A stretch of DNA of 64,000 bases from Smallanthus sonchifolius. Taxonomy: Eukaryota > Streptophyta > Magnoliopsida > Asterales > Asteraceae. The DNA is taken from assembly GCA_023525975.1 (NCBI GenBank), contig CM042022.1, positions 4,561,501 to 4,625,500 of the forward strand, in the 5' to 3' direction. Shown one piece after another: positions 20,174 through 32,694 of the stretch. A model generated the notes under the pieces. That model searched no databases and was not told where the DNA came from. It saw nothing but the letters and a program-made list of their open reading frames with translations. The translations under genes were made by a program, and so were the position numbers. Position 1 is the first letter of the stretch. Each line of letters begins with the position of its first letter.

Positions 20174-20532
20174 TGTAACATCCCGAGTTTTGAAAAGATA
20201 TAGATTAATCGTTCACGAGGGTTAAACTAAACAAAGGGAGGGAACGGGCAATGGGCTTGGGCTTGGGCTTGGGCCAAATTAGGAAGGAAGTTGGGCTCCA
20301 TAAAGCCTCAACTTCATCCCCTCCACCTTCATTTCAATCATTTTTACCATTTCCATCTTTACAAGTTCTAGAGAGAGAACGGTGTCGGTTTGCTCCAAGA
20401 TCGAACCATTCTTCTTCTTTAGTGATTACACGAAGCTTTGCTGATTTGAGGTAAGAAACTCTCTCAGATATGAGTTTTTGTTAAAAAAGGGTTTTAGGGT
20501 TTTAAGGGTATAATCACATAAAGATCAGATTT
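20174..20532 (+). repeat. Gypsy B 3' LTR, truncated
   Basis: Matches the 5' LTR from TGTAACATCCC through the CTAGAGAGAG segment and GAGGTAAGAAACTCTC, and stops at about 20532. It keeps the GGGCTTGGGCTTGGG stretch missing from the 5' copy. About 1.6 kb of LTR is lost. Confidence 0.85.
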
Positions 20533-20750
20533 GTATATTCAAAACTTGATATCTTGGTAATAACTTTTGAGTTTAAGTGGGCTGCTTTAGAGGAAAATTA
20601 CTTCATCTAAAAAATAAAGCTCAACTTCTGAATTTCATCTAATTTAAAGATTTGTTTTATCAGAGAATCATGTGAAATCAAAAATTTCAATTAGTAACAA
20701 TATTTTAAATGCTTAATTTCAATAAATGTGGATCAATTTTATTTTAACAT
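20533..20750. other. AT-rich spacer, nothing recognised
   Basis: About 220 bp between the truncated LTR and the CACTA element. No ORF, repeat or motif that I can support. It may belong to the same host or element sequence that continues after 28848. Confidence 0.5.
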
Positions 20751-20769
20751 CACTACAACAATATCTCCC

Positions 20770-21150
20770 TATCTCGACGATTTTTTTTACCCTATAGCGA
20801 CGACTTGTCGTCGGGATAGGTTATACCGACGACATGTCGTCGGTATAGATGTCGTCGGTATTGCCTCGTCCCAATAGGTCAAAGATGTCATCGGTATAGG
20901 TGTCGTCAGTACAGGTCGACCTATGCCGACGACATGTCGTCGGCATAGGGTTTAATTAAATAATTCAAAAAGAAATTCTATACCGACGACATGTCGTCGG
21001 TATAGCTTCTGGACTTATCCGGGCGACAAGTCGTCGGTAAAGACCCAACCTATACCGACGACATGTCGTCGGTATAGGATATTTTCAATTTTTTTTAAAA
21101 AATTTGAAAATAACCTATACCGACGACATGTCGTAGGCATAGGCTTTTCT
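20770..21150. repeat. Left subterminal palindromes of CACTA
   Basis: At least five copies of the GACGACATGTCGTC palindrome with TATACC/GGTATAG or TGCC/GGCA flanks (about 20824, 20926, 20979, 21055, 21119), plus half-sites such as CGACGACTTGTCGTCG. In En/Spm such subterminal repeats are the binding sites of the second transposon protein (TnpA-like). Confidence 0.9.
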
Positions 21151-21419
21151 GTATTTTTTTTATTTTTATTAAATTTTCAAAATTTTTCAGAAATATTTAA
21201 TTTCTAATTACCAAAACCTGCAAATCATATAATTCAAACCATTCAAAAATTGAAATCCGAAACATATTGTTCGACACAAAAACCTGTTCGACACACAAAT
21301 CAAATATTCAAACATAAAGTTGTCCGACACACAAACATAAAAATTGTTCAAACATTCAACAAATAACACCGACAACCAAGGCAAAGGCGCAGCAACTTCA
21401 AGCTAATTATCGTCGCTGC

Positions 21420-23150
21420 TAGTTCGGCATTCCCACATTCGACGCATTTCATCCATTTGTCATTGCATTTCAAGCATTTGTTGATTATGCACACGACGTT
21501 CTTCATCTCGTTGGGCTTCACGTTGTTGTTGATCTTGGACTTGTTGTTGAAATTGAGTTACACGCTCATCCACTTCTTGCCAATGTGGTTGTGGAGGGGG
21601 GGTACTGAACAAATCTGGTGTGGGATTACTCACCACAAGACCGACACCCCGGATATGGCCACGCCGATGACCCAATGCACGCTCCATGCATGCAATCTCA
21701 TCGACAGCAGACGAGTCACCACCAGACTCAGAAGAGGATCTTGTATACTCCTCTTGGATTCGGTCCTGCATTAAACAATGTAATGAACAATCACTTGACT
21801 ATTTTACTAAAATTCGACAGCATAACTGCTGTAAAATGGATAACCAACGTGTTAAACTATAAGTTATAAACGGCCCAAATTCACAAATTCTAATCAACCA
21901 ACACTAATAACAACAAATACTAATAATACTAGCAAAAATATTCAACAATTGGGCTCGAGTTGGATGTTCTAAGTCTATTAAAGCGTGTTTGAGTCATTTT
22001 GACCCGTTTAAAGTTACAGTTGGATGTTCTAAGTTTATTAAAGTGTGTTTGGGTCATTTTGACCCGTTTAAAGTTAAAGCTAGATATTTTAAGTCTCTAA
22101 AAGTGTGTTTGGGTCATTTTGACCCGTTTTAAGTTACAGTTGGATGTTCTAACAACAAAATCATTTGACTTACATAATCTGATGATGCATTCGTGTTGAC
22201 CCAACCGGTCCCTTCTTTATAATGGGTCGATTTAAACACATCAATTGGGCCGGTACCCTATGAAAAACAAAAAGAATATCACTAAGAATTAATAAGCATG
22301 TTTATATAATAATAACAATTTTATTTTCATACCTCCATGTGTCGGCGCTGGGCGTATGATTTGCTACCATGGTAACTTGGGTAATGTTGTTTTGATCAGT
22401 TTTGTTTGTTCTTCGTCGAGCGGTTTTTATAGCTCGCATCTAAAAACAGCTCATTAATCAAAGTCTCCCAAGTTTCTTTATCAACATCTTCTGGTGGATT
22501 ATTCATCGCCGCCTCCACATCATCGTATCCCCCATTCTCCACGAAGTGATTTTCAACACGTTCTTGTGATCTTTATACGCCCTCTGACACTCGACGGTGA
22601 TTCCGAGTTCAACGCCTCGCCACTTATCAGTGTTTCTCCAGGAGTCCAGATCAAAATAATCCTACAAATGGAAAGTAATTATAAATGTAATAGTTATGAA
22701 ATTGTAAGTAATTATAAAACATATATACTTACTATAAGAGTGAGATATACGGCCCGTTTCTTCTCAATTGGAACCTTAGCCCAATTAGGATAATATGGCG
22801 GAACAACCTTTTCAACCTCCAACGAGATAGCACGGATAAAATCCGTAGCGTTGGGACCAACAAACTTGTACCCCCCGGCATGAAGTTCTACATCAATGGG
22901 AAGAGGCTTCCTCCCATTTTGCTCAAATTTCTTATACAATTTTAGGTTTTTGCCTTTAGTTCGTCTTTTTTGGGAGGAACTACCTACATTGACACATGAC
23001 ATTCAAAAGTTAGGCAATTATAAAGACATCTATTAAACTATAACAAGTAAGTTACCACCAGATCTAGTCGCACAACCCGAGTCGAAGTGATACGGACCAC
23101 CGTCTCCACCATCTCCACCGTGTGATTGCGTCATTACTGCCATTTTTCCT
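21420..23150 (-). pseudogene. Second CACTA gene (Ptta/En-Spm, transposase_24-like), decayed
   Basis: A spliced minus-strand gene. Exon 1 (about 23147-23054) begins M-A-V-M-T-Q and is rich in Gly/Asp. Exon 2 (about 22987-22712) has the basic K-R-R-T-K-G-K start and a V-P-P-Y-Y-P-N-W-A-K-V-P segment typical of the En/Spm plant transposase domain. Exon 3 (about 22665-22345) has D-K-W-R-G-V-E and H-G-S-K-S-Y-A-Q-R-R, with a stop and a frameshift inside. Exon 4 is about 22258-22175. Exon 5 (21771-21460) has a Gln-rich coiled coil (Q-Q-Q-V-Q-D-Q-Q-Q). The family protein binds subterminal repeats and helps bring the ends together. Exon limits are my reading of GT/AG borders. Confidence 0.75.
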
Positions 23151-23222
23151 ACAACAAAATTTATTAGTAAGCATAAATAATTATTAATTAACAAAGACAA
23201 ATAGTACATTTTTAACATACAT

Positions 23223-24227
23223 TCAATCAGAATCATCACTAAAATAACATGTGTCAACAACATCATCATCTTCTTCATCGTCGTCATTTAGTTCGTCTTC
23301 ATCATCTGAATTGTATGCATCTTCTTCGTCTTCTTCATCTTCTTCATCATCATTAATAAAACTTTCATCGAGATCAATCGAGGCAACATGACTTGGGTCA
23401 CCACCCTCATTTAAAGTTGTACGCATAGGCAAGTAGCCTAAGTCGACAACCAAGTTACCAAAAAATGATTGAGTTTCCCGTGTAATAGATTGACTATCAA
23501 CATGGGGAATTGGAGTTTGGTCACCACCTACGTGACTTGATTCACCACCTACGTGACTTGATTCACCACCTTCGCATCCGGTGTCGACAACCAAAGTATA
23601 ATCATTTGATTGAGTGTCGTGCAATATATCTATCTCATTAACAATAGTAGGATGATCCCAAAGGTTCTGATAGTGAACGTCCTCAACAACCCTCCATTAG
23701 CCAGTGGTTCGAGAAGGATCTCGAAGATAGAATACTTGTTTAGCCTGTGTGGCTAATATATATTGGACATCATCATACCATTCTTTGCCAACATACCAAT
23801 CACGGCCAATGTCAATTATAATAGTATTGTTTTGCTTAATTAATCTTTTACCTCTCATGTCGAACCATTTACAACGAAATAGTACAACCGAGTAACCATC
23901 TATGTAGTTTAACTCTATGATCTCTTCTAGTTGACCATAAAATGGAGTATCGTCTTCTCCTATTGTAACCACACCACTGTTCTGAGTAGTGCGTCGGGAA
24001 TCACGATTTTGTACCACAAATCTAACACCATTGACTATGCAAGCAGTGTAAGAAGATGCGTACAAGGGACCATGTGCCAATGCCCTTAATTCTTTGTTAT
24101 CGGGTGTAGAAGATGAAGATGAAGATGAAAATACATTTTCTTCATATTTTAACCATGAAGAAAAATCGGTTTGCATATTGCGTTCAGGAAATTTAGATTC
24201 AAATTCACTGGTAGATGGACAAAACAA
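23223..24227 (-). pseudogene. CACTA transposase C-terminal part (DUF4216 and acidic tail)
   Basis: 24227-23697 reads as a DUF4216 domain: V-R-F-V-V-Q-N-R-D, then N-S-G-V, then L-F-R-C-K-W-F-D and L-A-T-Q-A-K-Q-V-F-Y-L-R-D-P. Frames 23624-23223 follow with a Ser-Gly-rich linker and an acidic tail of Asp/Glu runs ending D-D-S-D. In intact family members these are the C-terminal end of the TNP2 polyprotein. A stop lies between the two frames, at 23697. Role of DUF4216 is unknown. Confidence 0.75.
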
Positions 24228-24309
24228 AACTTAAATTAGTAGAATTAAATGAAAATATAATAATAGTTTATCACGGGTAGATGGACAAAAACACTTACGA
24301 TTTGTAGGC

Positions 24310-25381
24310 TTTGATTTCATCGCAGTTGTTCAACACAAACCATTATAATGATTTGTTGGCATGTTCAGAGAGCGCCTTGATTTTCTTTTTCGATATTGGT
24401 CGACATTGTGAAGAAAACACTTGAAACTGTCTTTTGGGAATACCAGCATCTGCATTTCTATCTGGTCGGTTAAATTTGGTCTTCATACCGTCCAGATACA
24501 TAGAGCAGAATGTCAAGGCTTCATCTGCAAACATAACCCTCCGAAATTGAGCCTTCGGGTTTGGCTTTGTTTCTAATATATGCTTTGAGCTTTTTCATGT
24601 ATCTTTCAAAAGGATACATCTATCTCATATACACAGGGCCACCAAGAATAGCTTCTTCAGGTAAATGAAGAATGAGATGAACCATTATGTCAAAAAATGT
24701 TGGAGGATATATCATTTCCAAATTGCATAATATCTTAACCACTTCCTCATTTGCTTCATACATGTCTTTCACATCTACTGATCGTGCATAAATTTTTTGA
24801 AAGAATGTGCAAACGTCAATGATTGTTGTTGAAACATTTTTGTGCAGACCCGATCGTACCCCTATTGGCAGCAATCGTTGCATGAGGATGTGATAATCAT
24901 GGGACTTTAACCGAATTATATTTGAATTATTGGGAAGTACCTTATTTTTGAAATTCGATCCAAATCCATCAGGCAGTCTCACTCCTCGAATAAACTGACA
25001 AAAGCGTTCTCGATCACTGGGTGTGAAAGAGTAAGGAGCTTGTGGTTGGTACAACTTGTTGTTTTTTTGTGTTAGCCATAGGTTATGTCGAATACCCATA
25101 TTTTCCAAGTCTTTGCGGGCTTTGTGTGTTTCTTTTGATTTATCGTTCATCAACAAAGTACACAATACACTCTTACACACATTTTTCTCCACGTGCATAA
25201 CATCAAGATTGTGTTTTAAAAGCAGAGAAGACCAATAATCGAGCTCAAAGAAGATACTTCGTTTAGTCCAATTCAACTCTAATGTTAGGCGCTTTCTTTT
25301 TACCCCTCCATATATTGGATGTTTCCCCGGAACACGATCTGGGAGATTTTTTAGTTGTTCTAATATTTGAGCATTAGTCAA
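24310..25381 (-). pseudogene. CACTA transposase middle part (DUF4218), broken
   Basis: Reads from T-N-A-Q-I-L-E-Q-L to G-G-P-V-Y-M-R (25381-24620). It has H-N-L-D-V-M-H-V-E-K-N and H-L-I-L-H-L-P-E-E-A, hallmarks of the end of TNP2 and of DUF4218. The usual Trp after V-Y-M-R is a TAG stop; the reading resumes as M-Y-P-F-E-R-Y-M-K. A further frameshift occurs at about 24535 before A-D-E-A-L-T-F-C. The junction with the TNP2 core at 25378-25385 is a frame change, so the copy cannot make one continuous protein. Confidence 0.8.
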
Positions 25382-26834
25382 TCGTCGGGAGGATGTTTTG
25401 TCTCTTTCTTGCCATCAAACGACAGATCGTTCCTCCATTTATGCTTTCTAGGCAAAAATCTTCTGTGTCCAACAAAAGCTATCGTATTCGTTATAGCGCA
25501 CGAAGGTGTGTCAACGTTACACGTAGGGCATGCTTTATAACCTTGACCACTCCATCCAGACAAGCTACTACGAGCAGGATAATCGTTGATAGTCCATAAC
25601 AGTGCAGCATGCATCCTAAATACAGTTTTGGTTGATGCATCTCTCACCTGGACTCCTTCAGCCCACAACATTTTCAACTCATCAACCAACGGCCTTAAGT
25701 ATACATCAATGTCCTTACTAGGTGATTTAGGCTCGAGAATTAGCAAGGTTAACATGAAAGAAGACTCTTTCATACATAACCACAGTGGTGTATTATATGT
25801 TGTTAACACTACCGGCCACATACTGTAAGTTTGACTCATGTTACCGAACGGATTAAAACCATCGGCAGCCAAACCTAAGCGGACATTCCTTGGTTCTTTA
25901 GCAAAATCCGGATATCTCTCATCAAAATTTTGCCATGCCTTCCCATCAACCGGATGTCGCATCATACCATCTGTTGAGCGTCCAATATTATGCCAGATCA
26001 TTTCTTTTGCCGTTAATCTTGAACTATACCTTCGTCGAAGCCGTGAAGTTAAAGGAAAGTAGCGCAACACTTTATGTGGTACTTTCTTCCCCTTTGTGTT
26101 TTTATCAACCCATCTACTCTCATCACAAACTGGACAGTTTTGCATTGATTCATTCTCCTTCCAAAACAGTGCACAATCATTAATGCAAGCATGGATAGAC
26201 TGATATCCTAACCCAATCTTACGCGGTTTCTTCTTAGCTTCATAGTGTGACCCTGGAACGTGATTTTCCTTCGGCATTGCAATTTGTAGAAGCTCTAACA
26301 GTTGGTCAAACGAACTATTCGTCCATTTGTTGATAACTTTGATATGCATCAATTTGGCTATGAAGTTTAGGGAAGACATTTGACTACAACCGGGGTATAA
26401 CTCCTTATTTAGCTCCTCAAACAACGCATCAAACTCTGGGTCTAAACCAGTTTCATCTTCATCTATATTATCCTCGTTTGTATTTTGCTCAGCCATCACA
26501 TCATCTATGGCATCAAACATCTCATTATTTGTTGTTGTAGTTATTGGAGGAGTTGGTATTGTTCTTGGGACAAAAGTGATGCTATCTCCGCCACACGAGG
26601 ATGTTGTTCACCATGATAAATCCAATGTAGAAACCCACGGTCATGTATGTGGCCATATATCGTGTTCAAATCCTGTCGACACGCATTACAACAACGTCTA
26701 CACGGGCAAAACGCTCTACCTCGACCGTCGACATGGTTCTTGGCCGTCTCTATAAAGTTGCGAAGACCGCTTTAGAAAGCCGGAGAATTCCGATTTCCCA
26801 GTGTAACCCAGCTTTTATCAATTGCCATATCTAG
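25378..26834 (-). pseudogene. CACTA TNP2 transposase, N-terminal and catalytic part
   Basis: 26834-26600 reads as the transposase-associated N-terminal domain: M-A-I-D-K-S-W, then F-I-E-T-A-K-N-H-V-D-G, then C-P-C-R-R-C and H-G-E. It has one TAA stop after P-A-F. The 380-codon frame 26520-25378 is the TNP2 catalytic region: C-P-V-C-D-E-S-R-W, R-L-G-L-A-A-D-G-F-N-P-F-G, Y-S-M-W-P-V-V-L, D-I-D-V-Y-L-R-P-L-V-D-E-L, L-S-G-W-S-G-Q-G and C-P-T-C-N. This enzyme cuts and joins the element ends. The N-terminal domain is in a different frame from the core, so there is an intron or frameshift near 26600. Confidence 0.85.
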
Positions 26835-26840
26835 TGTCAT

Positions 26841-28379
26841 ATCTATTATGTTATAAGCATACACATATACTTGCATGTAATAAATGATATAAACGAATGT
26901 ATGTGATTTGATCGGTACTCTAAGGCGGTGGATCCTAACCCACTTTTTGAATATTCTATCTCATATGTATACATTTTAACGAGTTGACTATTTAAGAAAA
27001 AATCAGCAGCATTTCACCTTAACTCCCCAAGTAAGCAGATAAACCGCAAACTCGAAGGAGTAAGGAGAAATATCTACCAATTTTTTCTTAAATGTCAACC
27101 CGTTAAAATATATACATATCCTAAATAAGATCGAATATTCAAAAAGCAGTCCCAAAGGGGACAATCCAAAATTTATCTCTATCAGATAAATTTCGGACGG
27201 GTATATTCTAAAAAGTTATCCTAAATAAACATACTAGCGTACACAACATGAGACGTACATAAAGGTATAAAAGTCAGGATGCGTACCTTAAAAAATTCAA
27301 TGAAACACAAATAAGATGTTATCCACACCTCTTCAACCGCAATGAGTTCCGAACTTGTAACAAAATTAAATAAAGTTACATATACATACAAAGATATATA
27401 CATACATTCATAATTACATAAATACATACACAATTATATACATACAAATCATACAATTACATAATCATACATACGAACATACATACAAATATACATACAT
27501 ATTATATACAAACACACATAAATAAATGCCCAAATTCTAAAATTACATATACAAACACAATTACATACATAAAAATACATACATACACGTATATACATAC
27601 ATAGCCTTTACAAACATATATAAACAAAATACCCAAATTCCCAAATTACATACATAAACACAATTCCATACATAAACATAAACATAATACAAATACATAC
27701 AAACACACATGCATACATGTATATACATACATTGCCTTTACAAACATACATAAACAAATACCCAAATTCCCAAATTACATACATAAACACAATTCCATAC
27801 ATAAACATAATATAAATACATACAAACACACATACACATATATACATACATATTATATACAAACATACATATATAAATGCCCAAATTCCCAAATTTCATC
27901 TAAACCTAATTTCACATCTAAACCTAATTTCATCATAAAATTATATAAATATTTATAAAATCATACATCTAAACCATATATACATACATACAAATAAACA
28001 CAAACATATACATACAAACATACATCTAAACATAATTTGTAAAAAAACATACATCTAAACCAAATTTGTAAAAAAATTACTAACCAAGTTTGCAAATTAG
28101 CTTCCTCTAAGCTTGAAATCCTTCAAAAATGGTTAAATCTTCAAACACCTAACAAAAACCAAAGAAATTAAGCAAAAAACACAAAAATGTTGATTTTCTT
28201 GTTAAGATTGAACAATATATGTTAAATCACCTCAAAACCGAAGAGATTGGTGAATATTGCTCCACAAAATACCCAAAAACTCGAAAAATCGCCGGAGAGA
28301 GAGAGATGGAGGCGTTTTGGGTGGTTTTTTGGGCGAAATGAGAAGCAGAAGGCTGTATTCTGTGTTCATTCGCGCTGAG
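26841..28379. repeat. CACTA untranslated right part with (CATA)n microsatellite
   Basis: From about 27370 to 28040 the sequence is dominated by TACATACATA-type repeats, including a block of about 122 bp duplicated (27600-27720 and 27722-27845). At 26975-27110 a loose inverted repeat pairs TTTTAACGAGTTGAC with GTCAACCCGTTAAAA. The AGAGAGAGAGATGG purine stretch near 28295-28312 could be leader of the minus-strand transposase transcript. No coding sequence is supported. Confidence 0.65.
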
Positions 28380-28835
28380 ACCTATACCGACGACATGTCG
28401 TCGGTATAGGCTCAAAAGTCGGCGCTGTAGGTTTCCTGTACCGACGACATGTCGTCGGTATAGGCTTCGTAGGGTTTTGACCAGTCAATAAAGTAAAAAA
28501 GCCTATACCGACGACATGTCGTCGGTATAGGCCGTTTTATAACTTTTTTAATTAAACAAAAAAAAAATTGACCGACGAAAACATTATTATATTAAAAAAC
28601 AAAAATAAAATCAAAATAACCCTATACTGTCGTCGGTATAGGTTTTCCCCAATAATTCATTGGGCGCCATTTTTTCCCCCCATCTGGCTCAACCCTGTAC
28701 CGACGACATGTCGTCGGTATAGGGTGTCCCTGTCAAAATTTTGGTTTTGACCTATACCGACGACATGTCGTCGGTACAGGTTAACCTATCCCGACGACAA
28801 TTGTCGTCGGTATAGGCGGCGTCGGCACAGGGTCT
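28380..28835. repeat. Right subterminal palindromes of CACTA
   Basis: Five or more copies of ACCGACGACATGTCGTCGGT (about 28386, 28440, 28507, 28698, 28755) and diverged ones up to the terminal TTGTAGTG. They mirror the left end and are the probable binding sites of the second CACTA protein. Confidence 0.9.
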
Positions 28836-28848
28836 TTTTCTTGTAGTG

Positions 28849-31832
28849 TATCCTAAGAATACTTGCACCCCTTATAGCTAGGTATTCTTGTAAGTTATTA
28901 GGTTATTAAATTATAATATCTTTCTCAATTCTCTCATAGCATGTGTATACATTCATGGTTATCGACTTCTGCAATACGTCACTTGTGACTAATAACATTT
29001 TCTTCCTTTTGGTTGTGTTTATGAGAATCACATAAAGTTTGTGGATGCTGATTTAACCAAAAAACTATAAGTACTTATATTCATCATTTTGAATAAATAC
29101 TTCTCAAATATTTAAAGGTTTTGCACAATAAAGATAGATTTTTAGTTAAATTTTATTTATTAATACTAAGAATTATGCCATATGAAAACAGCTTTTTACT
29201 TTTTTAATACAACTAATTTTCAGATATTATAAAAAATTAAATCATTCATGATGCAAGCAAGCACCGTTTTAAAGAAACCAATAATGATTGTTTTTTGAAG
29301 GGTGGCCAACACAACAAGAAGCATTATTTTGGATATGGAAGATGAGTGGTTATAGCTTCGTTGTCATAATTATTTGAGGTGTTTACTGTGCAAAATGGCC
29401 CATTTTCGATTTTTCTATTGAAATAAATCATTAGTGGAGCTTTTTTAACTTTAAAAAATTTCAATATATATACATACATAGTTCGGATAAAACAAAAATA
29501 AAAAATTTCATACTAATTAAGCGTAACGATTAATCTTGGCATTTGATGTGGTTATTTTAAGACCGAGACAATGACAATAGCACGCCCAAATTTGTCCAAA
29601 TTTAATAAACAAACTGTTTAACTATAATAGGACGTTTAAAACCATTACAAAGGTGGATTCAAACTACTACAATAGCACGTTTAAAACCATTTGTAAGTTA
29701 ACTGACACATCTACTTTGTCCTGAAATACAAGTGCCGCATCCTAAATGTTTCACATGCAAAAATCACTTTTTACACGAACCGAACTATGTATATATACAC
29801 AGGTGCATCTACTTGATTTGCATTACACGTCTAGGGCGGATCTAAGGCATGGTAAGAGGAAAATGCCTCTACTTAGCTATAAAAAGTTTAAAACTTTTTT
29901 TTAACTAATATGGTATTGGTGTGTTTAATTTTATTAGGCTTTTATTAAAATCAATATTGTAATTAATAATATCTCAAAATTTATTAGTTTTATAATAATA
30001 ATGTAATTATATTGACCCGACATCTTTTTGACTCGTCTCATTTTCGTTAGTGAAATTTTTTTAACTCGTTATTGGAATAGGATCCCTAATATAATTAATA
30101 AAATCAAATTAGATTAAAGTATAACGTGTTTAATCAAATTTTTTACTTAGAAAAACCTTTATCATGTTGATCTTGATCAAAGCTAAAAACCTTAATACAA
30201 CATTTATAACCAATCTATTGTTTCTTTTTTATAATTATATTAATATTAGTAAAATACCATGATTTATTATTGTTGTATATTATATGCGGCCACTAGAAAG
30301 TGCTCTTCTACTTTGTAGCCATTGTGAGAGTCAAAATGACAGTTCCGTACAATAATTGTTTCAGAATCTAAGTGAAGAAAATTAAAAAAATATATATATA
30401 ACAAATACTTTTTACAAATTTTGTTCTAAACTTTTTTTCTTACGGTTATTATTCTTACGAAAATGCTCAATTTTATAACTTAAAAACACTTAGATATATT
30501 TAACACTGTCGGAACCAGGAATTTAGGCTAGGGGTGACAAAAAATGGGTCGGGTCGGAAACGGGTCGGGTCAAATAAAACAAGAAACTATACAAGTGTTC
30601 TGACCGCATGATTAACAAAGTCCATTTAATTTTATTTAACTAAAGAAGTAGTAAAATTAACACTGAGAAATAAAGTAAATAAGAAAAATTAATTTCTCAA
30701 CTAAATATTTAATCAACGTTTTATGTAAAAAATTCAAAATAATGGAAATGTCTCGCAGTTTTTTTTATTTCCAGTAAATGAAGTTAAAACAGGGTTTTGA
30801 TATTTCATTTTGTTTTATGAGTGTGTCATTGCCCTTAATTTTATTTTACAGTATGCTCCATTACCCTTAATTTTGTTTTGTACGGTGCCCCTACTCCCTT
30901 ATGTAATTAACCTAAATTGGTCTTTATACACGAATTTTGAAAATTTTTAATGGAGGGTTGGCTTGCTTACGAGGTGTCTGTCCACCCCTTCTCAATAAAC
31001 TGTATCCGCCCCTGCTACTTTTTTTTATTAAAGATAACCTAGTTACGTGTCAATAAATTATGTAACAAATTAGTTTCGACTATGCTGAAAAACATGGCGT
31101 AAGAAAACCGATTAACTTAAAGGTTACTCTATATGATTTCTAAGAGAAATTTGAATATTCATTCTTCCGGGGAAGAATATTTTGAGAACTCGTAAATACT
31201 TGACATAAATACTTGAGAACAGCGAGAACTCGCGTAAATAACAATCAAAACCATTTTAATATACGAATACATGTAAATTTACATATATAAATGTATTTTT
31301 TATGTTGTATTCTAATAATAAAGGTAGTAAAAACAAAAAAAATAGTTCTGAATGATTTTTTTTACGAGTTGTCGCGAGTTCTCGCAATATTTAAGAGTTC
31401 TCAAATAATTCATCCCCATCTATGTCGTAACCAGGATCGGAGAATTGGAGGTCGTAGGTTATACGAGAACATATGAACAACCAGGTTATTGCTGAATCAT
31501 TGCATTTTGTTTTCTTAAGGTTATTGTGTGCCTGCATAACCAGGATAGATTTCTTATGTATGTGAAATGGTTGTAATGCTTAGAAAGGAAATTGTTGGTA
31601 TTGAATTTATTATTTTATTTTCATTTGCAGTAATTCAGGTTAATTAGGGTGCATTGGATGAGTTGTTGTTTGTTGCCTTTGTACTAACTTTGCCGCTTTG
31701 TGAAATTGTGTCAGGTATGTTCTCTAAGGCTGTTGCAGCTCTTTTGTTGTAATTGATTGTGATCTTTCTGATATCATTATTTCACCTTTTTATCTGATAT
31801 TAAATGTGTTTTTGGTTGTTGTGGCTTTCTAG
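28849..31832. other. AT-rich DNA without recognised genes
   Basis: About 3 kb with no convincing ORF. A stretch with GGGTCGGGTCGGAAACGGG lies at about 30546 and a GTATCCGCCCCTG word at about 31000; together with GGCTAGGGGTGACAAAA at about 30524 they may be edges of an old element of about 0.5 kb, but no clean inverted repeat or target duplication could be shown. No RNA gene was seen. Confidence 0.5.
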
Positions 31833-31862
31833 CTTGAAGATGGGGACATCATTTGCTTCCAG
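31833..31862 (+). pseudogene. Possible exon fragment of a UBP12/13-like deubiquitinase
   Basis: Between an AG and a GT the 30-bp segment reads L-E-D-G-D-I-I-C-F-Q. That peptide closely resembles a stretch in the C-terminal ubiquitin-like region of plant ubiquitin carboxyl-terminal hydrolases 12/13. The borders (TTTCTAG before, GGTATGATTCG after) look like splice sites. The neighbouring exons were not found, so this is at most a lone exon fragment. With only ten residues the match could be chance. Confidence 0.35.
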
Positions 31863-32694
31863 GGTATGATTCGTTTCTGTTATGTGTGACTCATTCTAAT
31901 CTCAAGACATTCTCTTCAAATGTTAGATTCTCACTTGAGGTATCCTCCTTTTAACATTCATAATTAAAACCAAACGTAGTTTAAGATTACTTGAATCAAA
32001 TTGGTATAGCTTCTGTAGAAATCCATATAATTGTTTGAACTTTGGATATGATTTATTCTTTATGTAAAAATAGTTGTAATGCTTCTCCAGAATGGGTTTC
32101 TGGATGTGGAAGCCTTCTTCAGTCTGACTCCATTTTGATAATTTATTTAATAGTTGGTTTTGATAATTTGCATTTACTGTATTTGTCAGTTAAATTTGTG
32201 TGATTTTAGCTATTTTTTGTTTGTTTTTCTATATGAGTGATTCCGAGTACGATTCTTAGGAATTATAAGGGGATGGGATTGCTTACTAAATCTGCATATG
32301 ACATTGATAAGTTTTTTTGAGGGTGTTTGGTATTACGCTTATCCAATCTATTTATTTGATTATTTTTCAGTGAAATGAATTTTCTCAAACTACATATTTC
32401 AAATTACAATAAGCAGATAAGCAATTTCAGTGGTTTGTCCAAAGACCCCCTAGATATATGGAGTAGGTCAAATTTACAAATTGATCATAAAACCTACTTT
32501 GGTGGGTTAAAGTTCTTTAATTTATGATTTCATACTAAATTCTACGAACACCTATATAATTCACAATATTTTATTTTGTATCGAGTATAATTTGTGAATA
32601 TTTGCAATAACACTTGTATGTTGATTGCAATTATCTGATATAATCATGTTTGCAATATATTTGTGGACTGACATGATTTCTATTTTTTTAGGTT

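Larger units (their letters stand above)
13820..20532 (+). mobile_element. Gypsy B: decayed, pol-deleted chromovirus
   Basis: The 5' LTR (13820-18310) starts TATAACATCCC, a mutated TG, and ends GGGCCTTACA. A Met primer site, a broken gag, a short integrase remnant, a hairpin and a polypurine tract follow, then a 3' LTR (from 20174, TGTAACATCCC) that stops matching at about 20532. Layout and wording are closest to gypsy A, so it is a related family. Pol is missing except for about 70 bp. The right end is lost, so no target duplication can be confirmed. Confidence 0.88.
20751..28848 (-). mobile_element. CACTA (En/Spm-like) transposon, 8.1 kb
   Basis: The left end is CACTACAACAATATC and the right end is TTTTTCTTGTAGTG, giving the CACTACAA terminal inverted repeat. 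Flanking triplets are CAT and TAT, an imperfect 3-bp duplication. Both ends have dense copies of a perfect palindrome (ACCGACGACATGTCGTCGGT). The genes read on the minus strand from the right end: a TNP2 transposase with DUF4218 and DUF4216 parts, then a Ptta/En-Spm second gene. Both carry stops and frameshifts, so the copy looks non-autonomous. Another end of the same family is at 32695. Confidence 0.95.

Noticed and set aside
27221..27892. Minus-strand ORFs rich in Tyr, Cys, Met and Ile
   Set aside because: Translations of the (CATA)n microsatellite inside the CACTA element.
30524..31015. Possible old DNA transposon with GGGGTGACAAAA and CCGCCCCTG edges
   Set aside because: No convincing inverted repeat or target duplication could be read.
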